Assembly: GCA_008828725.1 (NCBI GenBank)
Contig: MEHQ01001636.1
Location: forward strand, 12,671-76,670
Source of the DNA: Saccharina japonica
Taxonomy: Eukaryota > Sar > Phaeophyceae > Laminariales > Laminariaceae
Direction of reading: 5' to 3'
Length of the DNA stretch: 64,000 bases
Made by a program: the position numbers and the translations under genes. Positions 44,170 through 55,324 of the stretch are shown here, piece after piece. Within the stretch, counting starts at the first letter, position 1. Each line of letters begins with the position of its first letter. The notes under the pieces are model-generated. The model ran no database searches and was not told the origin of the DNA. It saw only the letters and a program-made list of their open reading frames with translations.

Positions 44170-44930
44170 ACCTGGTAGTTAATACCGTATCGCACGGGTG
44201 ATATGATAGCATGATAACACACCCCCACACCGCACCCTCTGAGACGATTTTTTCCCGGGCCCTACTACTGTGTCTCCACAGCTAATGTGGGGGGGGGGGG
44301 GGCACAACCACGTTCAGTGGTGGCGTTGGAAATCTCGGGACGATATCTCCCCACGAATTTATTACTATATCATACTGGTACGAAGTAAGTTTGTAGATAC
44401 TACTGTACTTGACGCATCGCCACACCTTCCTACGATTACCTCGTATGATACTCGGATGTAAAATAAAAATAAAAATAAAAATCGATATATGTTTGAACCA
44501 TTTGTCGAGAAAAACAACTTCGAAATCCGTCCAAGGGCCTCGAGAAACGATTTTGAGAAAACTTAAACTTGTAAGCGAAGCCCTGTTACCTATTCATTAT
44601 GCGTACGAGGTACACAAAGAGTATTCTACTGGTTTGTCGGTACATACCGTACCTGGTATCTGTTGTGTGTGACCTGGTAATCTGGTACAGCAGTACGTAC
44701 GTAGTCAACCACTATAATCTCACTTTCTCATTTTTAGTGTTGGTGTTCCTTGTGTCGTTTCAGTCCTACGGTTGAATCCACACCGGAATCGCAAAATGGT
44801 TGCAGTTATTAATATTAGTATTAATATTAATATTAATATTATAGTTGTTTTTGCGAATTTGTTCCTACGTCGTATTATACCGGTATCTCATATCGTACTT
44901 TACCGGCTGTCTATTGGCTTCCTGGAGTCG
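44170..44930. other. Unassigned stretch
   Basis: G run at 44287-44301 and an ATTAATATTAATATTAATAT tract near 44815-44840. No gene recognised. Confidence 0.4.
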
Positions 44931-45248
44931 CCTTTACCGCAATTCTGAATTATTATATAGGATAAAGTATAGAAAACGGGGACTTGGTTGTGGCCCGCGT
45001 GTGGTTCCAGCGTTATGAGACCGAATATTTCGAAAAACGCCGAAAATACTACTTTAGACACTACTAACCCTAACCCTAACCCTAACCCCAACCCCAACCC
45101 CGCCCCGACCCTTACGAGCTTTGTCTCGAAAAAATCAGGCGTTTTTTTGTTTTTTGGAAAGTTGGTCGACCACACTAAAAGGTATATAATAAAATATTCC
45201 CCGATTTCCATACTTTATCCTAGATAATAATAAAAGGTGCGGTAAAGG
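44931..45248. mobile_element. TIR element with a telomere-like core, type H3
   Basis: Left arm CCTTTACCGCAATTCTGAAT...TAGGATAAAGTATAGAAA and inverse right arm TTTCCATACTTTATCCTAGA...GCGGTAAAGG, about 50 bp with few mismatches. The core has CTAACCCTAACCCTAACCCT at about 45065, turning into CCCCAA units. TATTGGCTTCCT lies near the left edge and TACTGGCTTCCT at the right edge, perhaps a remnant of a target duplication. Confidence 0.75.
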
Positions 45249-45969
45249 CTACTGGCTTCCTCACCGGGGTAGGGGGGGGGTGAGTGTGCGTGTGTGTTGT
45301 CTTCACATTAAACCCGTTATTTCTACTCAATCACATCAGTACACCCAGTGTCTGTCCTAATTCCTAATCCTAGAGAGATACAAATTTTGTGGTCACAGAC
45401 TGCTGTGAAACAGAGAAAAACCAAAACAAAATAAAAACGCAAATGAAGGAGTTAAGCAAGTGAGATGCTAACGTACCGGGTACCGGGTACGCGGTGAGTG
45501 GTAGCTATTCATAGTCAGTGGTGATACGGACTCGCTTCGAGGATTATATTTCGCTCGAAATTCAGGCAGGCGTGAGTTGTTATTACAGCAGTACGACCAG
45601 CAGGTATTCGAAATGAAGGCTTTGCCGACACCTATTTTATTTTTCAGATCGCGCTCTCGCTCCAATTCTCTGATTCTCTCAGGCTCGCTACGTACGTACG
45701 TCAATGGTTGTTAGTTATTGTTGTTGCGTTGTTGCCTGTCGTCGCTTTAAACGGTTATTTTCTGCCCAACGACATCCAGCACACAGCACACAGCAGCAGC
45801 ACCCTTTGCCCGTCACGTGTCAGGTGTCCGTCGTGATTCTTCATCCTATTACGATAGATACTCCGGTCGCCCGCGATGGTTTATTGTTGTGAATGGTAAC
45901 AAATCATCAAATCATGATGTTCCTTGAGGTCTTGTGCTGGAGTGCGATTATCATCGAGGGTGGTATTTT
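45249..45969. other. Unassigned stretch
   Basis: No recognised gene or named repeat. GTACCGGGTACCGGGTACG at 45474 is a short tandem. Confidence 0.4.
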
Positions 45970-45974
45970 GAGGG

Positions 45975-46690
45975 GGGAAGGGGGTGTGTGCTCATTGTCA
46001 TGCATGACCGTAGTCCTATGGTCATAGATCAGCGTGGGTAAGCACAATTCGACGAGAGTTGACGAGGGGAGAAAGTGCTGAATATATTCTCGCGATAAAA
46101 ATCCAAGGCAAGAACCGTAGTGGGGGAGGAGGGAGGAGAGCCTTCTTTGTGACACCGGACCTGAGTTACGACTATCAATAGGAAGAAAGGAAGGGCGAAG
46201 ATAATAAATGGGATGGAAAATACAATAAAATAATCCTCCCATCCCTGAAATGCCGGGACGGAGCACGTCGGGTTTTCACCGACCAGACATTGCTTGGACC
46301 AAGCGCAAAGCGTGGGAGGTGTTGGGCGAGTCGCATGAAGGGTGAGCCGCATCCTACTGAGAACCGCGTGCATGAGGCGGACTCGTAGATGAACGATAGC
46401 TTCCAATGAATTGATTTTATTTCTGGTGTGGCCACTTCCAGAGACAGCAATGGGTATACTAGGTATCTGCCTCGTGGGTGTCTTGACATATACCAGGTAC
46501 CTGGTACGCACTACGCGATACGATAACCCCCCTTGTGAGGAGATGAGGTTCTCCACCCCGCACAAATGATCTAACTCGACCTCCAGCCGTGGTGACCGCA
46601 AAAACAAACAAAAACGGTACCCTGGTTGCCTACAGTAGCTCACACAGTGAGATTTACAGCGTCGTCGCCAACCGATGCCAACCCAACCTA
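45975..46690 (-). mobile_element. Family A retroposon, near full length, interrupted by a SINE
   Basis: Inverse orientation, from GTGCTCATTGTCATGCATGA to the CATAGATC break at 46027. It resumes at 46237 with ATCCCTGAAATGCCGGGACG, continues through GGGTTTTCACCGACCAGACA, GGCGAGTCGCATGAAGGG and GGTGTGGCCACTTCC to CTCCACCCCGCACAAATGAT, and ends at TAGCTCACACAGTGAG and CCAACCGATGCCAACCCA. It mirrors 33012-33520. Confidence 0.75.
46027..46236 (+). mobile_element. SINE family C, 5'-truncated, nested in family A
   Basis: GAGTTGACGAGGGGAGAAAG, GCGATAAAAATCCAAGGCA, GACCTGAGTTACGACTATCA and GATAATAAATGGGATGGAAA followed by ATACAATAAAA. It splits the CATAGACCCTCGCATCCC block of family A. Confidence 0.8.
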
Positions 46691-47105
46691 TATATTATAC
46701 GAAGCGGGGGGAGGGCTCGAGATGGTCAACCCCAATCCTACCCCATTCATTCTTTCCAAATGACAATATTTCATCGGTAAAGCCTGTCCAACCACTTGGG
46801 GGGCGAACCTGCCATGACCACGTAGACATCCAGATACGAATGACGCTGTCAGAACCTAATGCGACGCCAAAAGAGCCGATATTCACCACCAAACACATGC
46901 CACATCGGCGGCGCTACGTACGTGCGGCCACGTTCGTCATGAGTTGACAAATATCAGCGGGAAGGAAAACGGAAAGCCTTTCCACTCCCCCCGGCCCAAC
47001 CCCGCGTGCGGTTTATCAATGGCAGGCTGCTTCTGGGCGGACATGATTTGCTCAGGCCAACCCGTGCCAGTCATTGCCAATCCAAACACGATTCCCGCAG
47101 CCGTA

Positions 47106-47160
47106 GCAGCAGCAGCAGCAGCAGCAGCAGAAACTTGTAAACAGCAGCAGCAGCAGCAGC
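47106..47160. repeat. Two CAG tracts
   Basis: (CAG)8 and (CAG)6 separated by AAACTTGTAAA, in place of the LINE sequence that should follow CPCGKAIE on the minus strand. Confidence 0.9.
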
Positions 47161-47400
47161 CTCTCTATGGCTTTGCCACATGGGCACATCTGTGCATCTA
47201 CTTCCTCCTCCTCCCGGCTACTGGTATACCTCCTCCTTCTTTCTGGCAGGTCCAGGTCCCCTACACGAAATCGCAGTTTCAGCTTTTTCGCGAAGTCCAT
47301 TGGGCCATGCAGATACCTTTTCATTTTTGGCCATGCAGATACCTTTTCATTCCTATTCCTTCTCTCAACCCCCCGTAGTGTTGGGTGGGGGAATAAAAAA
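47161..47400 (-). pseudogene. LINE reverse transcriptase C-terminus, second locus
   Basis: On the minus strand VGDLDLPERRRRYTSS then AQMCPCGKAIE matches the LINE remnant at 23.5 kb, preceded by GVERRNRNEKV. A 20-bp piece (CATGCAGATACCTTTTCATT) is duplicated at 47306-47350. The 3' part is replaced by CAG tracts, so no tail is present. Confidence 0.7.
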
Positions 47401-47456
47401 GACACTGTCGAAATCCCCTAGTTTAATACGAGTAGCGTGTGTATATACTTAGGCAC

Positions 47457-47640
47457 ACTTCGCCGCGAGTCGACGAGGGGAAAAAAAAACTGAACTCTGC
47501 TCGCGATAAAAATGCAAGGCGCGCACCGCAGTGGGGAGGGGGGAGAAAGAGCCTGTTTTGTGACCCTGGGTCTGAGTTGCGACTAGAGAGGGAGCTGGAG
47601 TAAAAGGGCTACGATAATAAATGGGATGGAAAAAATATGG
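47457..47640 (+). mobile_element. SINE family C, 5'-truncated
   Basis: GCGAGTCGACGAGGGGAAAA, GCGATAAAAATGCAAGGCG, GTCTGAGTTGCGACTAGAG and GATAATAAATGGGATGGAAA with a short A tail. Confidence 0.75.
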
Positions 47641-47849
47641 AAACAGAAAGACGGAAATGTAAATACAAGTGCGATGTGCCAGGTATATATATACATACTC
47701 CATGTTTCGTATCACTTGGTTCGTGGCTACGCACGCGGAACTTGCTTATGTCTGTACCTGGTACCTGTGAGTACGAGAAAGAGTAGCCCATCGGTACGGA
47801 CGCTGGGTGCACTGGGTGTTGCTGGGTAGGAGGAACGAGTCAATGCGAA

Positions 47850-48385
47850 GACACCAACACCTACACCTTCATCACTGCCATTGCCACCAACGCCACCACC
47901 ACCACGACCACCACATACACCAGCGCCACCAACAACATCGCCACCACCATCGCCACCAACCCCAACACAATCGCTAACACCACCCTCGCCACCACCGACA
48001 CCATCACCGCCAGCCCCAGCCCCAACACCACCAACACCACACCACCTCCACCAACACCACCGCCAACACCAACACTTAAACACTTACACCTACAGCACCA
48101 CCACCGCCACCATCACCATACGCCTCTACCCCCACCAACACCAACGCCACCACCACGACAACCATTACCACCACCTCCATCACCGGTACCACCACCACCA
48201 CCAACCTCAACACCACCAACCCCAACACCAACACTAACACCACCAACACCAACATCAACACCACCAACACCAACACCACCAACACCAACACCACCAACAT
48301 CAACACCAACAACACCACCAACACTAACACTAGCACAATAATCACCATCGCCACCAACACCAACACCACCGCCACCACCACCATG
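47850..48385. repeat. Long CCA/CAC/CAA-rich tract with almost no G or T
   Basis: Over 500 bp made mainly of CCACCA, CAACAC and CACCAC triplets and hexamers on the plus strand. Strong strand asymmetry. The reading frames on both strands (Pro/His/Thr or Gly/Val) are artefacts of composition. Confidence 0.9.
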
Positions 48386-48981
48386 CAGACTCGGCAACAT
48401 TAGCTATACAATACATCATACACATGAGGAAACTGAAAAAAAAAAAAAAACGTTCTAGGTCATGGAAGTGGTGTTCAGTTATCTATTACCATACCGACCG
48501 ACATGAAGAGCGGAAGAGGGTGACATGTGACATAGCCAGTTTTTCAGTCGAAGTCCTAGGGCTGGCGCTAGCGGCGAAAATGTGTCCCGACCGACCACGG
48601 GCCTTAAAAAACGGCCAAAAACAGTCAGGCGTTTCCGTAGAAAATATCGGGGGGGGGGGGGGTTCACATTTTTTCTGAACGAGCCAGTTCCAGGTACTTC
48701 AAGGCATGTCTGTAAAACAAATCGCGCAAATACTCGAAGATTTGACTGCGTAGGGCCAAAAATATCAAGTCATTTTTAACGCCCAAAAGCTGACCCCACA
48801 CTGAAACTAAGTAATTACCAGGCAACTGCAAAATAGACGTGTTTTCCGCGTGAAATCCCAAATGTCCACGCCGTTTTTACAGATAGGTCCTGATTTTTTT
48901 TGCACGCGCGTTCTTTGATCCCCTACCAAGCCCTTGCCGAACGGTGTTTTATTTTATTTTTTGTCGGGAATTTGGCGTGTA
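48386..48981. other. Unassigned stretch
   Basis: A run at 48436-48450 and a 13-bp G run at 48650-48662. No gene recognised. Confidence 0.4.
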
Positions 48982-49069
48982 TTAACCCATTCAGAACTGA
49001 AAAATGTGTCCCACACTAATTCCAAGTAGTTTGTCCCCAAATACGTGGGACCAGTTCTTAAGGGGTTAA
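48982..49069. mobile_element. piggyBac-like MITE D2, intact
   Basis: TTAA, CCCATTCAGAACTGAAAAAT, CACACTAATTCCAAGTAGTT, GTGGGACCAGTTCTTAAGGGG, TTAA. The best preserved D2. Confidence 0.85.
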
Positions 49070-49415
49070 GGCCCAACAATCCAACTCCAAAAACAAAAAA
49101 CAAACACGACTGACGGGGGGGAAAAAAAACAACACCGTCGACAGGGGTTCATAGAACATGTGTGCAAAATTCCAGGACCCTTCTCCCAAAAACGGAGTGA
49201 ACTTCCGACTCTTGACTAAATTTGGGGAATTCACCTTGAACCAGCCTGTATCTTACGCGAGGGCTACTACCGTATCTTATATCAGAGCCTCTCCTGTGAC
49301 GACCACAGACTCGATTTTTTTCGTCGACAGGTTATATGTGATACATATCATACACACAGTAACAACAACACACCGGTACGTATAATATGTATGCACACGT
49401 TTTTCTTGCACACAG

Positions 49416-49572
49416 GAGCACGGAACCGTTCAAGGGGTGCTGGTGCTACTGCGAGGACGCTCTCGGGAGCCGTCTGGACAGCATGACCAGCCTCAACAAC
49501 TACGACGAGGAGGACATGACGTGGGTCGAGTACCAGTGGCTCTCAAGAAGGAATCCAGAGTCGCCGAGCATG
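49416..49572 (+). CDS. Putative internal exon of an unknown protein
   Basis: Open frame between a possible acceptor (CTTGCACACAG, ending 49415) and a donor (ATG then GTGAGA at 49573). 45 of 52 codons end in G or C (about 87 percent) while both flanks are AT-rich, which is the main evidence. The peptide includes FKGCWCYCEDALGSR and NNYDEEDMTWVEYQW. The Cys cluster then acidic segment is not a family I recognise. The exon would start in phase 2 and end in phase 0. A hAT-like insertion begins 12 bp after the donor. No neighbouring exon could be identified. Confidence 0.4.
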
Positions 49573-49584
49573 GTGAGAATTATT

Positions 49585-50724
49585 TCCAGGGCTCTTCATG
49601 GGTTGACGCACGACCAGAAACCCGCGGGCGTCGGGTCAGGAAGCTTTTGAAATCTCACGGGTCGGGTCGGGTCAGATCAGGTCAGATCGGGTCGCGGGGT
49701 CGGATCGGGTCAGGAGGTTTCCAAACTCTCACGGGTTGGGTCGGGTCACCCTTTTACCGGACCCGGCCCGGCCGGCTCCGATCCCATACCTGAGGATCAT
49801 TTTTTAAGGCATTAAATTATTGGGATGTTTTCCTAGGGGAGAGTTCATATAACTTGGTTTTAGAGTTCGGTTTTAGTTGACTTTTCACGTCGCAATACTT
49901 TTTTGTCCGAAAATGTAAGCACCGTATGAGTATTAATACGAGTACCTATAACTTCTTACATTTCCGGACAGAGTGGTAGGCTGTGTACCCCTTTGTCCGG
50001 AAATATAGGGACTGTTTGAGTACTATTATGAGTATAAAAAATCTCTTATATTTGCGGACAGAGTGTGGCATATTTTCTGTGTGAGATCTGAAAGAAAACT
50101 CGTTCTGCACTCGTACTCGTACTGCAAGTACGGGGTTTGCTCGCTGCTGCAGGTAACCGCGAGGGCTCGAATCCACAGAGACAAAGCTCGTGCTGCTGGC
50201 TATGTAGTCTGGTGCTGGGGTTGTTGTGGTGTGGCTACGCGCCCGCACTCAAAAGTTTGTGAATCTGGCCTCTGGGCAGATGATACGTGTAGGGACAGAG
50301 CAGCCTGCGCTGGCCCTGACTTTCGACCCTCTCGCAGGGACAGAGCGCAGGGCCCCAAGAACACAACTAGGAACATACTACAGGCGGGAAATACTGCCAC
50401 ACCACCAGGGTGCTGGGCCGCCCTCTGCGAGGGCGATTGTCCGAACATCCGGCTTGCAACAGCGCTATCTCTCTGTCTCGCACGTCCGCACGTCTGGCTT
50501 CCTTGCAGCGCCGAGACTGTCAGGCTTGTCAGCGGCCACCAATCACCACCGCCCGTCCTTACGTAATCCTTACAAAACTCGCATGTGATTGGTCTGGTTA
50601 TACTGCAAATTAGTGCAAATACAGGGAAATCCTTAGATAAAATTGCCTCAGGTATAGGCGCTGTGCCGCCCGGCCCGGCCCAACCTGACCCGCGAGATCC
50701 GACCCGACACGTGAACAGCCCTGG
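49585..50724. mobile_element. hAT-like element with GGGTCGG-rich ends
   Basis: The left end CCAGGGCTCTTCATGGGTTG and right end (inverse CCAGGGCTGTTCACGTGTCG) both continue into GGGTCGGGTCGG-type repeats (49620-49770; 50670-50705 inverted). CAGGG ends are usual for hAT elements. No 8-bp duplication was visible. Two Stowaway-like MITEs are nested inside. The interior ORFs (50063-50566 plus, 50760-50200 minus) show no transposase motif. Confidence 0.45.
49897..50068. mobile_element. Two adjacent Stowaway-like MITEs (family F)
   Basis: 49897-49978 (TACTTTTTTGTCCGAAAATG to CATTTCCGGACAGAGTGGTA) and 49986-50068 (TACCCCTTTGTCCGGAAATA to TATATTTGCGGACAGAGTG), 7 bp apart and in the same orientation. 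TA at the outer edges. Confidence 0.75.
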
Positions 50725-50825
50725 CGCTGATTTTTGCGGTACAATGCAGCAGTAGTACATAATACTATTGACTTGAATATAAAGTAGTTGTGTTGTACAT
50801 ATTATTACACATATATAGCCGGTCT

Positions 50826-51075
50826 CCCCGGTGGTCTAGTGGCTAACCTCGAGACTATTATTATTAACACATATCACATGCACGTGTATATGTATAGCGT
50901 ACACGGGCTGGGGTTTAAACCCCGGCGGTTTCCCAGAAAGTACAAAAAAAGAAAAAAGTACTTGACGTGCGTTTTTCTCATCGCAGAAAGCGCTGTATAC
51001 CAAGTATATAGTTTTGCGTGAGTGAGCAGAATTCGATGGAAATGGACGATCAGTCGGGATGCTGATGTAAAATGG
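50826..51075 (+). mobile_element. tRNA-like SINE with a third head type
   Basis: CCGGTGGTCTAGTGGCTAAC is a strong A box and GGGGTTTAAACCCCGGCGG a plausible B box. They are separated by an expanded AT-rich segment (50853-50915) far longer than in a tRNA. Downstream GAATTCGATGGAAATGGACG matches the start of the SINE C body. The head is not a functional tRNA gene, given the spacing. Confidence 0.6.
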
Positions 51076-51919
51076 TATAGGCTGGGAAGGCCGGTAATCA
51101 CCTCATTAATAGGTAATTGGTCCGTTTTCGTATAAGTTGGATGGCATTTGTATTCCGGATTTATAAGGTCGGAAGGGGCTCGAACCGCTTCCGGGCCAGA
51201 TGTCATCTGGCTCTGGGAAATAATCTAAACTGCTTCTCGTGTACGCTTGATTCTCCGTGAAAGTGAGTAACACCAATGATACTTAATAACAAAACCTGCA
51301 AGGAGATACTCTGTGTCTCACCCAGCAGTCATATAACACTGAACCCTCTGCTGCGCGATAAAAAACGAAGGCATGTTTATACCGGGGGGGGGGGGGGGAG
51401 ACACCTGTGTCCACGGTCCACCGTCCACGGCTTGTTCAGAGAGCTGGAAAGTAACAAGCAGTGATGGTGAAAAAACAAACAAACTATGGCACGTATGATA
51501 TATGATACGTATAATATTTGTATCATATAGTATGATACATGGGGGGGGAGAGGGGACGGCCCCTGTAACGCCGGTGAGGGTGTAAAAACCTTCTATTGTA
51601 CGTACTACCAGTTGATCTGGATCTAGTAAAAGTGGCGACTAAAGACCAACAACATATGTATTTTTTCATGTATATCCCGTAAAGGGGGTGGCTTCGCCAC
51701 GGCGGGCTGGCGCCCGCCCGCCTGCGGGGTCCGTGCATGCCCGTAATGGCCTACGTATGCCGTTGGTGCGGCAGAGTGGTGTACGTATACTGCGAAGGGG
51801 TGCATTAAATAGAAACATGGTTGAGCGTCGAAGAGAAAGAGGGCACTGATTCGATAAACCAGCAGCAATGATGGTGCCATCCAGCTGCTACATGTACAGC
51901 ACACCAGCAGCACCATATA
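51076..51919. other. Unassigned stretch
   Basis: Short G runs at 51386-51397 and 51541-51549 and a GTATGATA-rich piece at 51493-51540. No gene recognised. Confidence 0.4.
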
Positions 51920-52057
51920 CATGCGCGGCAGACAGCAGCAGCTGCAGTAGTAGTAGGAAGGTACATGATACATACTCGTCATATGATACATGCGCGGCAG
52001 ACAGCAGCAGCTGCAGTAGTAGTAGGAAGGTACATGATACATACTCGTCATATGATA
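51920..52057. repeat. Tandem duplication of 69 bp
   Basis: Two identical units beginning CATGCGCGGCAGACAGCAGC. The period is a multiple of three and the minus strand stays open, giving a repeated 23-residue peptide, but nothing else supports a gene. Confidence 0.9.
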
Positions 52058-52104
52058 CTACATACATGATGAGCAGTTGGTTGCAGTGCTACTACAGTAG
52101 CACA

Positions 52105-52185
52105 TACCTCTGTCCATAAATATAAGCACCGTTTGTACATTAATATTTGATTAAAAATATGCTTATATTTCTGGACAGAGTGGTA
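52105..52185. mobile_element. Stowaway-like MITE (family F)
   Basis: TACCTCTGTCCATAAATATA to TTATATTTCTGGACAGAGTG, then GTA. 81 bp, TA at both ends. Confidence 0.75.
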
Positions 52186-52290
52186 CACAGCAGTACCTAG
52201 CTTATACCTGGTACTGCATACGGCAGCCGTTTGTCGGTCGCGCCGACGAGTAGAGGCTGGTGCAGCAGCAAGCAGCAGCTCAGCAGCTCC

Positions 52291-52413
52291 ATTACGGGGT
52301 GGGCTAATGTAGTAAATAGGACCCCCGGTACACACAATTAACATGTATATTTATCTATTTTTACTAACAATATTTGGTCCTATTTACTAGTGTTTACTAT
52401 GGCCCTCCGTAAT
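52291..52413. mobile_element. Family E MITE
   Basis: ATTACGGGGTGGGCTAATGT to CTATGGCCCTCCGTAAT, inverted, with AACAATATTTGGTCCTATTT internally. It is in the orientation opposite to that of 44052-44169. Confidence 0.75.
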
Positions 52414-52942
52414 AGTAGTAGTACGTACTCTGGCACATGGCTCTTGAGGAGAAAAAAAACGCGTTGAAAGCGCCACGGGAGTCCACGAAAAAAAGCACCG
52501 AGACGAGGGTGGTCGATTTTTTTTTTTTTCCGACATCTCACAGAATTTTTTGTTCGTTAGGGGGGCGCGTGGAGGGGGGGGGGGGGTTACTAAAACCAAG
52601 TGAAAAAAAATGAAAAGGGGAAAAAAATGAAAATAAGGATCATTTTTTTCACCATTTTCTTATTTCATCATGTGATCACAACGGTTGCAACGGTTTTTTA
52701 TTCCGACCTCTGGGGTTGTGGTGTGTCGTTTTCTCTTTTTTCTGGGCGCCCCTGACCGAGACGGTATTTTCCCAAAAATAGTCCCGTAGAAGGCGGGTCT
52801 CGTCTTTTCAGGTTTTGGGGTGCCCAGACTCTTCGAGGTTGGGTTTGGTGGCATATCCATGCTCCAGGGGATCAGCACCAAAAAAAATCATGTCGTTTGC
52901 AGCAGACAGCATACATACATGGCCTCTTGACACGGATACAGC
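52414..52942. other. Unassigned stretch
   Basis: A/T-run rich, 14-bp G run at 52577-52590, small minus ORF at 52660-52881 without recognised motif. Confidence 0.35.
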
Positions 52943-53113
52943 AGTACAGGACATCTAATAAGAAACAGGAAATATGGTCCAGGCTGGGTTTCTTATTTGA
53001 GAGAGGGTACTTTCTACACTAACTTCAAGACAACGGATCCCGAATTTCTTATTTTCGTCTAAATCTTGGCCTGGATTTCTCATCAGCCTGTTTCTTATTG
53101 GGTGTCCTGTACT
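52943..53113. mobile_element. Family G MITE, well preserved
   Basis: AGTACAGGACATCTAATAAG at the left and TTATTGGGTGTCCTGTACT at the right are inverted. Length about 170 bp; same internal blocks as 20686-20873. Confidence 0.75.
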
Positions 53114-53172
53114 GGTACTGTATTACAGCAGCGCTGTTATTAGTGAGGCGGTACCATCTATAGGGGATCGGG

Positions 53173-53230
53173 TCCAAAACCAGCAGTTTTTGTCAAAACC
53201 AGCAGTTTTTGTCAAAACCAGCAGTTTTTG
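53173..53230. repeat. 19-bp tandem repeat, 3 units
   Basis: CAAAACCAGCAGTTTTTGT repeated three times, the last unit ending GGGC. Confidence 0.9.
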
Positions 53231-53429
53231 GGCAAAAAAGCGAAAACAGCAAAAAGCCCCGGCGGGACACGGCGTGAGCACGGCCGAGGCCATGCACCAC
53301 TGGTTCACGAATCGGGAGAGGCGAACACGTTTCATTCGGGCACGGACGTCGAGGAAAGCAGTGGGGCTCTAGTCCCTCCCTTCGCGCCACCCGCTTGGCA
53401 CCCCACGTTTCGCTTCGCTGTTTTGGTGA

Positions 53430-53600
53430 AATAGCAATGCCTGCCTGGTCGGTGAAAACCCGGCATGCTATAATACGTATATACATACATACATACCGGT
53501 ACATACTCCGTCCCGGCATTGTAGGGATGTGAAGGCCTATGGTCGCATGCCAAATTATATACGACTACCGCTACGCATGACATGATGGCATAAGTACCCC
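53430..53600 (+). mobile_element. Family A retroposon, 5'-truncated with an insertion
   Basis: GCAATGCCTGCCTGGTCGGT, GAAAACCCGGCATGCT, then an inserted ATACGTATATACATACAT segment (53468-53505), then CTCCGTCCCGGCATTGTAGG and GACATGATGGCATAAGTACC with a short C-rich end. Confidence 0.7.
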
Positions 53601-53619
53601 GCCCTCCCCACAAAAAAAA

Positions 53620-54265
53620 AGGACGCTGCCTGTGTTTTTTTCCTATGATACAGCCTCGAGCCTACAAAAAGTTGCGCCCTTTGCCTGATCTGGTCTGTTT
53701 TTTTTGTTTTGTTTTTGTTTTGTAGATAATACAGGAAGCTTGTGTCTCTTGTATTCAGTATGTACGTACATACATACATACGAACGGACTCACGGAGGGA
53801 CCCTTCCTGGGATCATGTGTCATGTGTTCCAACGATGGATGCTCGATGTCGCCTGGGACAGAAATAAAATATCGGTTAATTTGTGAAGACAGCAACAACA
53901 GCATGTCATGTGTGTCTGTTCTTCACATTAAACCGTCCTTTCTCGTACATATGTATAATATGTATGTACCGTACCTGGTATATTTGGTTAAACTGCCGCG
54001 CTCTTGCTGCTACTGCTATTAATAGATACTGGTACTATATACACTGCTGCCACGTATTAAAAAAAAAAACGAAAACAAATGTACGTACGTATATATACGT
54101 ATACGGGTAATACCTGGTATATATATGTGTAAGATGTATATCCGTCTACAACGCTCTTCAACTCTTCAACGGAAAAAAAATATCCGGAGAAGCTTCCGTC
54201 CGTTGGTTTGTTCCATACTCCGTGAGTCCGTCCGTTATTCTGCCGCTTGTTTTGGCGGATATATG
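53620..54265. other. Unassigned stretch
   Basis: AT-rich with CATACATACATA and TACGTACG tracts. No gene or named repeat recognised. Confidence 0.4.
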
Positions 54266-54273
54266 GTATTTTT

Positions 54274-55251
54274 CAGGGATGCGTATTTCCTCGCCCGGAA
54301 CCCAAAATTTTCCGGGAAACAGCCTTTTTCAGCTTTTCGGAAAAATTTCCCCTATTTCCTCTCATTCGAGGGAAAAAAGGCGTGATTTTTGGGGGGAGAC
54401 AAAAATGATAATCCCCAGGTGGCCAATGCACTACACAAACATGAAGCATAAGCATAAGATGCGTTCAGGCCTTCGGACAGTCATTTTCGAGTATTTTCAC
54501 TCTACTTCGTACACTCTACCTGCACCACGTCCACAGTATTAAATAGTAGTAGCAGTTGCGCACAATGCAGCAAGTACTTCTTGTTGAGTAAATAAATGTG
54601 CATCGGTTTGAGTTGATTTTTCACTTGTTCATGTCCTTGTTGATTCCGTCCTGCAGCCGCAGCCATTTGCTACTGGAATGATAGGACTACTACTACTGCC
54701 GTAGTGCTGATAGAGAATGTACTTATTATATCGCGAGGTAAATCAGCAGCACAAGGCGCAAAGCAGGACGTGAGCAGTTAAAGCAGTGCGCTGCTTCGTA
54801 CGCGTGTAGTGATCGCGACCTTTTCCGCGACCAGAAACTGAAAACATGGACGCTGGACGCCTCAGTGAAATCCCAGCGTCCCAGCTCCATCTACGTCGAC
54901 TTCACCCTTTCCATTCGAATATGCTAGCTCATACATATGATTATATTTTATTATAATATTTGTAGTACATTCTTTCGATGATTCCGCTCGCCATAACATC
55001 CAATTCCTCTGTAGGATATATGTGTGATATAGCAGGGGCCTGTGGGCGCCTACGTAGCGATCTGCTCTGCTGCATAGCTTACTCGTAGCTCGTAGCAGCG
55101 GTAAAAAAAAAAAACGGGGGTTTCCATTCTGTACGGAGGCGTTATTTTCCCGGGAATAGGGGACGCAAAAATAATTTCCTCTGAAAAAGATTATTACCTC
55201 GAGCCCTATTAATTTCGGGTAATTACCGCTACCGGAAAATACGCATCCCTG
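54274..55251. mobile_element. hAT-like element with a perfect 8-bp target duplication
   Basis: Starts CAGGGATGCGTATTTCC and ends GGAAAATACGCATCCCTG, flanked on both sides by GTATTTTT (54266-54273 and 55252-55259). Length 978 bp. CAGGG ends and 8-bp duplications define the hAT superfamily. Subterminal CCCGGGAA/TTTCCGGGAA motifs occur near both ends. No transposase ORF, so it is non-autonomous. The perfect duplication suggests a fairly young insertion. Confidence 0.85.
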
Positions 55252-55324
55252 GTATTTTTCAGCAGCTTACCTGATACGAGTACGAGGTACATACACATAT
55301 AATATATAGCTACGTACGTTGTTG

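Noticed and set aside
47881-48237. Pro/His-rich protein
   Set aside because: The frame is open only because the tract almost lacks T and G; composition artefact.
50826-50935. Functional tRNA gene
   Set aside because: A and B boxes are good, but the insert between them is too long and the arms do not pair as a tRNA; the downstream SINE body explains it.
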